Origin: Heliocidaris erythrogramma
Lineage: Eukaryota > Echinodermata > Echinoidea > Camarodonta > Echinometridae
Direction: 5' to 3'
Assembly (NCBI GenBank): GCA_025617745.1
Contig: CM046853.1
Coordinates: 29,019,822 to 29,083,821 of the forward strand
DNA length: 64,000 nt
This document shows positions 40,701-54,400 of the stretch, in pieces. How positions within the stretch are numbered: position 1 is the first letter of the stretch; each line of letters starts with the position of its first letter. The notes beneath the pieces were generated by a model. It was not told the origin of the DNA. It ran no database searches and saw nothing but the letters and a program-made list of their open reading frames with translations. The translations under genes were made by a program, and so were the position numbers.

Positions 40701-43700
40701 TATTAAGAAAAATCCACTTCCAGCCCAGATTAAATACAGACAAAATCATGGTCTCAAAGTGAACTGAGAAGTCTGCACCATTTGTGCGGATCAAGAGATG
40801 CTGATAGCGTTCATATTAGCTTATGGGCCCAGACCAAATCAAGACTTAATATGGCTTTACTCCTCTTCTACTCCTAATGTGAATGAGGTCTGAGAGACCT
40901 ATCATGAAAGCATCCTGCTACCCATACTGGCACCAACATGCATCATTAATCATGGCAGACATTGTGTCTCCCGGAGCAATTGGCTTGGCTAGGAAGGATG
41001 GTATGAATAAGATAACATTAATGGCAACCCATTTACACTGTACATACATGTATTACCTTAAAAGTGTAGTATTTTCATCACCCATTTGTAGAGAACACTG
41101 ATTTTACTGACACTGGAAGTGATCACATCTAAGAACGTGATGTAAGCCTACACATACAGCCTTCATGTAATAAATTTTGCAAAATATCTGACTCACATTT
41201 TCCTTCTTTCTTTTTTTCTCCTCTACCGATAAGCTTTTAAAGCCTCCTGATCAGGAAAATATTCTTGTCAGCAGATCAGAAAATCCTTGGGTTTGTGGGC
41301 ATTATAAACAGAAATTATGGGATATGTCACTAAAAAATGTACATGTACTATGTACATTTACGTAAATCCTTGAAATGTAGATTGCTGAACCAGCAAAGAG
41401 AATGTTCTCAAACCAGGGAAATGTAACACAAACTATGGGCACTGACTTCTAAAGATTCTGTATGATTCAGGAGGCATTTGCTTCATGTGAATGCAAATTA
41501 TGAGAACATTTTGGTTGCTTTTATATTTGCTCCGATAGCATGACCTTCTAATTCTTCGCAAAAAGCATCTACATGTAAATGTATATGAGTTAAAGTGCAC
41601 ATGTACATACATTAATTTGTGGAATATTCTAGACCACTGTTGAGTCAAGTTACATGTAGTGTGGCTGTACAACTAACTACTGGTGTTTCTGATTTTTATT
41701 AAATTTGTTTATGAATTGATACCCCCCAAATATATATGGAGGTAACCTCACTAGTCATAAGGACCGCTATTCATTATGAATAGCGGACCTTATGAATAGC
41801 AAGCAAACCATAGACAAATTACCTTGCTATTCATAAGGACCTCCATTCATACAGACCATTATTCATAACTATTCATAAGGACTGCTATTCATAACATGTG
41901 TTAAATGAATAGCGGTTTTCTATGAATAGTGGTCCTTATGAATAGCGAGCGGACCCCAATATATGTACTTATTCCTGATCAGGAGCAGGAGAAGTGCCTT
42001 TATCCAACTTTTTCTCTTATATGCAGAGCTGTCACCATTGCTGAACAAGAATTAAAGTTCTTTAGATAACAATAAAATATTTTGAAACACATTTTTGAGT
42101 AAGATACACATGGCTGATGAGATGTGGAAGTTTCTTTTACCAGAAAAATCATGAACTGCCAGTCTGCCACTTTTCATTAAAAATAAGATGAATGCGACTG
42201 CGCCCCCCACATGTATATGCCTCTGCCTAAATTCAGTTGATGGCTCAAACTGTTCTTGATAATTGTGATAACCAGAATAAAAAGCCTACAATTACATGTT
42301 AATTGACCTCTTTGACATTTGACCTTATACCTTATGACCCAAAAGTCTGATCACTTTATCTCCTACATGTAGTCATGAATACAAAATAGTTGAGATCTGG
42401 TGATAGCAAAGCTAAATAAACATTAATTTCGCCTATCTACGACCTATCAATTTTGACCTCCGTGAACAAAAATATAATCAGTTTGTCACACTATGGTGAT
42501 ACGTACTAGTTCCAATTTTAAGTTAATGACTCAAATTGTTCGAGTGTTAACAAGGCAAAAATCTGAAATTTCATGGTAAATGACCTTCAAGACCTATGAC
42601 CTACATTTGCCAAAATCTAATCAGATCATCTTCCAATGATAATACCAGTACCAATTTTGAAGTAAATGGATCAAATGGTTCTTGAGATATAGTGTTAACA
42701 AGGCAAAAACCTGCACTTTCAGAATTAACTTAGAGCTACATGGATGACCTTTGACCTTTGACCTATATACCCTAAAATCTAATCGGATCATCTACTTACT
42801 GTATGGTGATACATATTAGCACCAAGTTTGAAGTTCATACCTCAAGTTGTTCTTGAGTCTTGAGTTATTACAAGAACGAGACTAACACCTGATATTTTAG
42901 AAATTGACCTCTGTGACCTTGTCCTTTGATCTATGTACCCCAAAATCTAATCAGATCGTATTCCTATGGTGATACACACTAGCACTAAGTTTGAAGTTCA
43001 TAACTCATGTGGTTCTTGAGTTATTACGAGAACGAGAAAGTGGGACAGACGGACAAACCGAAAACAAACATGTAATGCCACCGGCAAACCACCTTCGGTG
43101 GGTGGAGGCATAAAAAAAAAAAGTTGCAAGAAATATACTACATGAAGTTGGCAACTCTGATCTTTCTTTCTCTGTACATCTATGATTCCTCTCTGCTCCA
43201 TTCTGTAACGATTATCATGTCCCCACAACTACCAACTATTCTGTTCCTCTCCCTCCCATCTCATTACTGACAATTCTTCTCGTAAAATTGGTGGAATGAT
43301 TGATGCTCCAGAGTGTGCTATAATACCTCCATTTATCACAGCCTTGCTTCCAGGGAATTTGAATTTGATATTCCTCACTTACATCCTCCTACATTGTATA
43401 CTTTTTCTCCCTCTCTTCTTTTTTTTTTTCAACTAAAGGCTTAGCTTTCTTGCTACCAACTATCAAGAAGTTTACAATGACCATACCAACATTTGGAAAT
43501 GAAATGCACAATACAATACAATTCAAGAGGGGAGGCAACAACACAATGAGTGAAACAAATGTCTAAGTGCCTGAAACAGAAGCTATTCTGAGTAGGGTAT
43601 TCATGAACTAGACATTCAATAAAATAAACAAGCTCCTTGACCCCATCTCATGTCTCCCTAAAAATCTCAAAAGACTTGGAGACAATAAACCCCGTATGAC

Positions 43701-46700
43701 TCACAACCAATTAGCTGAGCACCACTGTCAAGCACGCTTTGCCACATCACACTAGCATTTTACACTATGGTTGAGCGGCTGGAGGACAGTATACATGTAT
43801 TTGAAAACTGCCACTATTGTACAACACCACTCAAAGAGGCAACTGAACATATCACTCTGCATCCCAGGCAAATACGATAGCTATTCTTACATGTACATGT
43901 TTTTTCTTTTGATTTTAAAATGTTAAAAGTATACACGAATGAATGTAATAACTTTCTTCAAGAATCTTACCACAAAATACATTTTTTTGGTATTAAACAG
44001 GACACAACTTTATATAGGAGTATTGGTAGATTCATGTACATGTACATGTAGGTTTCAGCTCATGTACACCAGATCATTCACATCTCTTATATTCATGAAA
44101 CCATACTCCTTGGTTATCCATCACAAAACACAGAATCTCCCACCAGTTACCGCTGCTTTAATCCTTGGAAATAGCCTCCAATAACTATTTTATCAGACTT
44201 ACAAATTCATGGATAATGGTGATTGGTAGTCTATGTTAAAGACTACATCAAATTTCTTGAAGGACATTTATATCCACAGATTTCATTTTCTTTGTTTTAT
44301 TGAGGCGGTGGTACTCTTAAATACAGGCCAAAATAGAAATCAATCACAAGAATGGCAATCATTTATCAATGATTGGCAAAAAGTACAGCAGTATTAAACT
44401 GAACATGATTCTATCAATAAATAATTCATTTCATTCCCTCGAAATAATATCTATTAGGATAGCATTAAAATTACAAGGTTATACAATGAACAGCAACACC
44501 CGCGCAAAAAGAATTTCTATTTGGATAGCATTAAAATTACTACAAGGCCATACAATGAAGAGCAACTCCTTTGAATTTCTTTTTTCCTTTCAATTATTAA
44601 CAAGCAACCTTGATAATCATCAATTTAATGCATAGAAGTTGTACAAATCATTTGGAGCAAGGGCTTTGCACTTACTGTACTGAGTAACCGTCGGCTTTGT
44701 CGAGGGCAGGGGAACATATGCATCTGACACGTTCCTATTGCAGTAGTCTGATGCACAGCAACAGATCCTGCTGGTCTGGTTCTTGGTGCGGACTAGGTAC
44801 TCACTGGGCTTGCTGTGTGCAGTGCAGTTCTCCTGGTTACAATTCAGAGACTTGGCCTCATTGCCCCAGCAACCTACATAGAAGATGGAGATGAAATGGG
44901 GAAAGGAATAAACATGAGAAATATTCAGCAAAAAAGAGGGGAGAAAGGAATGAGAGGAGATTTTTACCCAAAGCATGTACAGTGTACAGTATGAAAAGTA
45001 CAACTGAACATTTTGACAGGATGATGAAAGTACATGAACTGTAACTGAATCGTTTGTTAATTTGGCTTAATAGCATCCAGGGCAGTGTTTCTCGAAACCA
45101 TCGTAAATACAAGCTCGCTGAAGTTTGACTCATTTCATTTAGTGGTTTCTAGGGCGAGATTTTACAGTTTAGCTGAGACTCTACTGTAGCGGTTTTACGT
45201 AAACAAATTGTTAATTTTATGCAAATTAGGCAGGACGGAGTGAAAGCTTTCAGGCGGCTATAAATTGCAATGTGGGGCCGTGACTGTAATGCTTATAAAG
45301 CCTGAATGCATACACTAATGGGATATCTTGAAATATTGGTGATTCCTTTAAAAACTATACAATTTCAGCTACCGACCTTTCTTGTACTCTCTGTGCTCAT
45401 TGGAATGCACAGATAGTAGATATTTCTAATGTTACTGTTGAGAGATGATGTGATAAGTCATGAATGTGTAATTAGCTATTAAAGGGACCAGCTAAAAATA
45501 TAGTTACTTGGTATGCCCTCAGCATCTTACTCTTGGTGTCTTACAATATCCATGTGTACTTCACATATTTCATGATGTACATGTTGTATGTGTGTACATG
45601 TATCTCAATCTTTTCAACTTTCATCAAATCTCACACACTTTTTTTTGAAAGTTTATTTGTTTTTGTGTTGTTTGCTGAACACATAAAAAGGAGTTACAGT
45701 TGTGCAGAAGAAATGCACCTTGAAAGCTAGATGCATTGTACTGACTAAAATGGATTTTCCTTTTTCGTGGAGAGTATTAACATCAACGGAATAATGAGCC
45801 CTTTCAATACACTGTCCAAATATAAAATACATGTACATGTACACTCAAGAGGCTTAATTGGAAATGTTACATGTACATGTACACATGTACATGTAGGTTA
45901 CTGGGATTGTAGCCTACATTTTTTTTTCTCATGAGATAATCAAAGATATAAAAATATAGAGATAGATAAATTTGGGGAAAGTGCAACATGAACTGTTAAA
46001 CCTTTAAGGACAGGAATTATTTAAGGGCTAAACTGATCACATTTCGTTCTTCAAATTGGCAACAATATTATTTTTCTATTAGTGCTACATCAGTGTTATA
46101 GCTAGGAACTTTTTAGTGGTGGTTCAAATTTCACTGACTTTGACAAGCAACAAGTCATTCTAGTATACCGGTACTGTACATGTACACTTCGTACCGCTTC
46201 ATACACGTACGTGCACATACGTGATGCCCCTGCATGCACTGACATGATCAAAACAAGTTCGGCTAGTTAAAGAAAAAAATGAATAATTAATTGAAATAAA
46301 ATGAGACAGATTTTACAATAAAAATAATGAAATAAATATATATTGTATTTTATGAATTTATTTATTCTGGAAAAAATACATATTATTTATTTACCGTATT
46401 AAAATTAAACATTTATAGGAACAGTGATCCAAAGAGATCGATGCATGGTATTGGCGACAATACAGTATTCAGAACAGCAGCTTCCAGTATACGCTATGTA
46501 AAACATGATATCTATTTGTACGTGCAAATTACAAACAGTAGTACAGTATAGTGCGTAACAAAAGACAACAAAACTCGGCAAATCTTTAAGAAATAATCAT
46601 TTATTGTCAAATAGAAAGCATGATTCTTGCACGATTGCAAATAAAACAAGAATAAAGATGGAAATATGAATGTAAGTACCACGTTTCTTCACAAACAGTT

Positions 46701-49700
46701 ACGTGTAATGCCGTTTCTTATGTGAAATTAGTGCCGGTCGGAAGCAGTGTTTTTCACCCGGAGTGGTGGACGGAAATCCCCCGTGCTGGTCGGGCCCGTC
46801 CACCGCCGACCACCGTAGCTATAACACTGTGCTACATGGTTCTAATAGGGTGTAATGTATTTGAGAACAATATACATGGTTAGAAAATTTGTCGAAAAGT
46901 TGAAAAAATTGCCAATTTAAGGATTTCAAAGCTTATTCTCGTTTTCTAAATTCCTGGCATCAAACACAATATGGTCATTCAATAAAAATGGACAGTTTGT
47001 GCAGAAACTTTTGCTTTTTCTACTCATGCATCTGCTATATTTTCTAGAGCTCTAAATCAAAAGTGATTGAGCCAAACTGCAAAATGTGGAGTACTGTCGC
47101 GAATGGGTTAACTGGAAAAAAAAATTGTCATTGAGAATGTTCTGCAAAAATGCCGATAACTACAATGTAGACATGTAGGTAGGGCCCACTCTACAGATTG
47201 TATTGTACATGTATTGTATTGTACATGTATACTCTACAGATTGTATCTCCATGTTTTACAAAACCATTATCAACATATTTCAAACTCACTATTAATATTG
47301 ACCATGATACATGTTGTATGTTTTTCCTAGACGATACAGTATATACATGTACATGTACATTGTATGTGCTATAATCTTCCAGGGTATTTACCATCTGAAT
47401 TCTGCTATCAGTTTACATACTTGGGGGTTGCTACATGTATGCACTGTAGGTCATAAGGGGTAGATGGTATCGGCTGAACTACATTCATGTTTGCCAGGGC
47501 ATTGGAACAGGCGTTATACCGTGACTAATGGAGGCAGCATATGCCAGACAGAAATGCAGACTTAACAATTCAAGCACGCATTCCACATCTCTTTACATTC
47601 ACTACCACCATACAGTACATGTATGCAGGTTCATGAACTGGGGGTTTGCACTAGAGTTAACCCTTTCGAGACAATTGACTTTGGCTCAATAAATTTTGAT
47701 TCAGAGCTCTAAAAAATAACAGATGCATGAGTAGAAAGAACAAAACTTTCTGTACAAACTATGTCCATTTTCATTGCAAGACCATATTGCATTTGATGCC
47801 TGGGATTTTGCAAACAAGAATAAGCTTTACCATCCTTAAATTGGCAAAAAACTGAAAGGTTCAAAATCATTTTAAAAATCAAACTTGGCAAATTTTTAAA
47901 AAACTTTTCGACACATTTTGTAACCATGTACAATGTATATTGTTTTCAAAGACATTACACCTTATTAAGAACTTGTAGCACTAAAAGAAAAATATTGTTG
48001 CCAATTTGAAGAACAAAATGTGATCAATTTAGCCCTAAAATAATTCCTGTCCTGAAAGGGTTAAAGGTATCACATGAGATGTTCAAGTAAACAGAAGGTA
48101 GTGACGTGCACAAAGCAATCTCCTTTAAATGTCAAAATGTATCGGCTATTGCAAGCACTATAAAACAACAATGCCTACATCATCCACAAATTATTTTGTA
48201 ATACATGTAGAAATGTTTTACTTTTTTGGGGTATCCAATCACATTTTTAGATGAATTATCTACCACAGCATTTTACATGTAGAAATGGATTTCAAAAGGT
48301 ACACTATTGGTTTAATTTGACAATATGGGTCACTGCAAACATTTTTTTTTTGTTTACAGAAATTCTTGATTAAATAAAAGAAATTTTCTTGAAGTGATTT
48401 TATGATTATGAACTTTTATTGGTTTTACCATATGGGACTCTTGTTTAATACCCGAAATACATCCCATCCGACTCTGTTGTGTTTTGTTTTTCCGCCTACT
48501 ACAAGGATGATACTATTAATACAGAACTGTATTATGAAATGGGTACCAGTATTACTGTACATGTAGGTTCCATCACAAGTGAGTCTAGGTGTAGACATGT
48601 ACATGTACATGTATATACCTACCCTGTGAAGGGTCTCATGTTTGCAGACAGGAAAAAAGAAAAGATTACTGTAAAAGTGGAAATTTTCCCGCGATTAATT
48701 TTTCACGCTCGGCCAAGTAAGGTGAATTTCACATGTTTTTAATTTCGCCGGCGTGCTACATGTAGGCTCATGGGCCAAAGAATACATAAACAAAAATATT
48801 TCGCGCAAATTACATGCCGCGCGAAATGCGCGAAAATTTCCACATCGAGAAATATTCCACGTTTACAGTAATCCATTGTTCAAACTAGATGAATCTTCGA
48901 CCGCGCGTGGTCGGAATTTATGCCTCCGCCATCACCAGATTGGAAATGTATGGCATACATGTACACTCTAAAAAGGATTGGTCCAACAAAATTACAAATC
49001 TTTTCACTTAAAAAGCACAGGAGACAGAAAATTTATTTCATTTCATTTTCAAATAAAAAACTTACCATTGATGACTTACAATCATCAAATACACCAAGGA
49101 AATGGATATTTTATAGCAAATAGACCACTGTCCCCTTGAAATTTCTAAAATACATGTATGTAGGTAGGCCTAGACTCCATACATCACAAACCATTTTTAT
49201 GTATATAATGACCTCTATGACCTTTGAACTTTGACCTTGAGACCCTAAAATCTAATCAGTTCATCGTCCCTCACATATGCATACATGGGCCAAGTTAGAG
49301 GTTGATCCGTCAAACAGTTCTAAAGTTATTGCGAGAACGAACCATTTTTATGTACATAATGACGCCTCTGACCTTTGACCTTTGACCTTGAGACCCTAAA
49401 ATCAGTTCATCGTCCCTCCCATATACAAACATGGGCCAGGTTAGAAGCTGATCTGTCAAACAGTTCTTCAGTTATTGCGAGAACGAACCATTTTTATGTA
49501 CATAATTACCTCTGTGACCTTTTGACCTTGAGACCCCAAAATCTAATCAGTTCATCGTCCCTCCCATATGAATACATGGGCCAAGTTAGAAGCTGATCCG
49601 CCAAACGGTTCCTAAGTTATCACAAGAACGAACCATTTTTATGTATATAATGACCTCTATGACCTTTGAACTTTGACCTTGAGACCGTAAAATCTAATCA

Positions 49701-51450
49701 GTTCATTGTCCCTCACATATGCATACATGGGCCAAGTTACAAACTGATAAAAAAAAAACGGTTTTGAAGTTATCGCGAGAGTGAAAAGGGGACGGACGGA
49801 CGAACAGACGACCCGAAAACATAATGCCTCCGGCCACTCCTACGGTGGGTGGAGGCATAAAAATGCATTATGATTACACGAGTGATTTCTATGGTTTTTA
49901 ATAGGGTACAATAAGTTTTTAACTACACTGTACACGATACATTCCCCCATTTCACATTTCTTCTTTTTCTAATTAATTAATAAGCCACACCTACATGTAC
50001 ATGTATTTAAAGCCAAGGTTTTCCCCTTTCCTCGTTTGATGTCCTAGAAATTAAAATCAAATGGCATTTTTTTTTTTTGGGGGGGGGGGGGAGAGGGTTG
50101 CTTAAATCTGCTTATGCCAGGACAGGTGCTTACGGTAAATGTATTAAATCAGTTCTGACAACGTTTAATTAACATGATAAACATTGTATCAGTTTGGACG
50201 ATGTTGCATCCAAACTGAACAAAATGCATCCAATCTGATCTATTGAAAAATTCCCTTTCTGTTATGATTACAAACATGCATGGTGTATATTCATCATAAC
50301 CTTCACACCTCTACTGTATGAAAGTGTAATTAAATGCCATAATGGAAAAAGGAGCCAAAATTAAGAAACTTATTTCTTTACAGAAAAACAACAATACTTC
50401 TGACAAAGGAGACACTCTACCTACATGTATGCATCAAGGATTTGACCTTGCCACACTGAAGAGCTCCTGTTTATTGAAAACACGCATTGAGCAAAGCTCT
50501 CAAAAATTAATGAAAACTTTATGAACACATCCCATTGTAGCAGAAAATCAATTTAGCCATTATCAAAATGGCTGCAATTTCAGAGGGGTAGAGCACCAAT
50601 GGAAGAACCTCATAACAGTGTAATTGCACTCTGGCATTTCAGATATCATAATAAACCCTATTCAATTTTGAAGAAAGCATTTTTTTGAAATTTCATGTAG
50701 GCAATATATTTAGGACAGTGATATGTGCAGGGATACATCATACATGTATGCTAAATGTAGTATATGATAAGGAGTAGATATAATTCATCATAAAATATGT
50801 GTATTTGCACATAATTTCAAACATAAATTTTATGCAAAAAAATATCAAAAGTTGGGCTGCTGGGGAATGCCAAATGCCAAATGCACATGTACATGTACAT
50901 GTACATGTATGCTGAATTTAACTAACTGTGACTTCACTGTCAGCGGAACATTTGCTTTGTACATGTAAACGTAGCCAAATGTCATATATGAATGACTAAA
51001 ATGATTGAATTTCTGCTACAGGTACATACATGTACATGTAGTAAATACTGTTATCTTTAAGAGGGGAATTAATCCTTCCATAGAAGTTGGCTTGAGAAAT
51101 AGTAGAAATATCAGAGAAACAGATCTATGAGAAAACAGACGAGTGAACAATTACATGTACACGTACAATGTATGTATCACCAGTACTTTTTAAAGATTGA
51201 TATACCGGCAAAAAAAACAAGAAAAATCTACCACTGGCGATGAAGTGTCATGTCAACATAGAAAACAATCCAATTTGTTATGTCTCTTTATAAGTTTTTG
51301 TTTTTTTCTCCCTCCATTTTTTAATATCATGGCCTTTTGCACTAATGATATATCATGGTTATTATTTCTCTAAAATTACATGTCCTCCTGTGAAAAGTTC
51401 TTTTCCATCATGAGAAAGCTAAAGGAGAAGAGGCCTACTATAGGTACAAC

Positions 51451-51496
<46 letters not shown>

Positions 51497-54400
51497 AGAG
51501 AATAAACATGAAGTATGTAATGTTACAAGACTACATGTACAAAGTCATATATGTGTACAAATAAGTAAATGTTGCCTGACTTTTTAATTCTGTTTTGTCC
51601 TTCTTTTAACCACATTTTCAGTCTGAAATTTGTCAGGATTAAAAAGTCTAATGATTTCTTATAAAATATGACAATACTAAAAATATTGCAATGTTCCCTG
51701 TAACTGAGTACAGTATTAAAGGGAAATTCCATCCTGGTATTAAGTTGATTTGAATAAATGAGAGTTTGAGCAAACCTAATAAGACATACATGTAAGAAAG
51801 TTATGAATTTTTGAAGTTGTAATCAATCAAACACAAATTGGCAACTCTGTGATGTATATTGCGAGCTCCTCTCCCATTTGCTCACTACAGAAATTTTGTA
51901 AGTTTTCATTTTAATTTTTGCTGAAGGAACAAATTTGTTTCATACATGTTTTGTGTAAAAACATATGAGCAATGATTATATCTAAGGTGCATGTATGACT
52001 GAATATTTTTCTTACTGTAAGAGAAAAAGGATATTAATGATTTTTTTTGGTATTCTACAAATGGGAGAGATACATCATGGAGTTAACAATTTGTGTTTGA
52101 TTGATTACAACTTCAAAAATTCATAACTTTTTATTTCTTATCGTATTTTGCTTAAAGCTTCACTGATCTGTTTCTTTAATTCTATGCTTCTTTAAAAAGC
52201 ACAATTTTGTAATCAGGGTGAAATTTTCCTTCAAATACAATACAAGTATATACTGTTTACAAATAAAGCAAGTTTAAGTGGGTATTTACAAGTAATTGAC
52301 AGCTACATGTACATGTAATCCACTAGACCAATGATGTTTCTTTTTCCTTTTCAAATGTACAGTAGGCCTTTGGTCTCATGAATCTTTATATGGCCTAGTT
52401 GTCATTACATGTAGGTCCAAGAGACGCAAATATTCAATTTCTGGACCTTTCAACACAAACCTTTGGCCAAATCGCACCGAGGAAGTCTCCAGAACAAGGC
52501 AGCCTGCAATCATGCATGGTACATGTACAAGTATATATTCTCTTGGTATTGTCTGAAATCCCAGAAATCTACACTGCACATAGAACCATGGGTATTGTAC
52601 ATGTACCATAGAATTGTTCAATTTACAGCTGGTTTTGCATATTTATCAAATTACACATCACATGAGACTATTCGTCTTACACTCTATAATCAAAGCCCTT
52701 CAGTGCATAATCTACATGTTTAATCAGATCGTCTCCAGTAAACCTTACATTTGCTACAGTACAACATGTCATGTACTGCTTACAAAAAAGTGCTGAAAAG
52801 AAGACACACAGAAATATTAAATACTTACATTACATGTATGTACAAGTAGAGTAGTGATCAATTTCATATATAATCATAGATACATGTAGATGCAAAAACT
52901 TTCCAGTGTATCTTCTTGGGAGTGCTCAATCATTTACATGTATTTCATACATGTACATGTAGCTTTAAATATATGCTGTTGGTAGGTTAACAACCACTAC
53001 AAATCAGTGTTCCCTCAACTTGCAAGCAAATTTAGCACTGCCATGATCAATAAGCGCCTGTCTTCATCAAGTTATCCTCTTCCAAAATCAACTCCAATTC
53101 TCATCCATCCTCAGCTCTGACTCACTCTGGAGCAATGATGACTGAGCATGCATCATCCGACCGTTTCTCTCCCCTCTCGGGCAAAGCGCAAAGAATAACA
53201 GATAACATCCGCCAGTCCTCGTAGTAGACTTACGGCAGGACGATCGCTACCACCGCCGCTCAATGTTTGCCAATATCGTATTCTCCCTGATCTTCACCAA
53301 TACCTCCTCACTCACTCACCCTAACTTGATTAATTTCTCTTGGGCATGTATAAATCAGAAGTGATTCATCTGATTATGGAGTCAAATGCATCATAACTTT
53401 ATGCAATCTAATGCATGGCTAAGGGATTATAATCAAATAAATTAATAGAATTGTGATTCTATCCTTGCAGTGAAATAACAGTAATTATGAAATGATTTGA
53501 TATACACATATGTAGCAACAAATAATGATTAACAAATGACATGTATTTAAGTAGTGGTAACCATAAACAAAATATATTTTCAATTCTAATCTTGCAGTGA
53601 AAGAAATGACATGACTGAGACTCTTCTGATTTAATAATATGCAAAATTGTACTAAAATTGTAAATCACGTGTTTGGAAATATATAATGCAGGAATTGCAG
53701 GGTTTATTACTGGTTCTTTATTGCATTGAATGAATGAATGAATGAGTTTATTACCAAAAAACAAACAAGTTAAAATACACATGAGAGAGTTGTTTTACAT
53801 TTGTTTGGTAAAAGGACTCTGGTACATTATAAACAAACATTTAGCATGATATATAACATGAAATCAAAACTAAAATATATATCGTATGCAATGTGAATGA
53901 TTTTATCTTTACGGTTAGGCCTTTGGAATAAAACTAATACACGTCAATAAATTGATTACACTGCATAATAAAAGCACCAAGTGGAATACAAACTATAAAC
54001 AAAGTAAGTGAAATGCATACATGTACAGTTGTATAATTATATATCAATATTCTTGTATGAAGATATTTTTAAGCTCAGTGCGAAAAGACTGGACAGTTTT
54101 AAGCTGTCTTACATTATCTGGAAGATTATTCCAGATTTGCGATCCCAAGTATGAAATTGAGGTTTTACCGTGCTCTGTTTTCACCCTCGGTAAAATTAAA
54201 GTTTTTGACTCTTTTTGTCTTGTACTATAACAATTTTCAAAAAAATTATAATATTCATACACTGAACGAGGGAGTTTATTATGTATGAGCCTAAAAATAA
54301 AAATCGCTACAGAATGCTTGTACAGCTTGAATATGTCCAGAATACCTAAAGATCGAAACATGGGTGATGATGGAGTCATTCTTGTACTGAATGTGATGGC

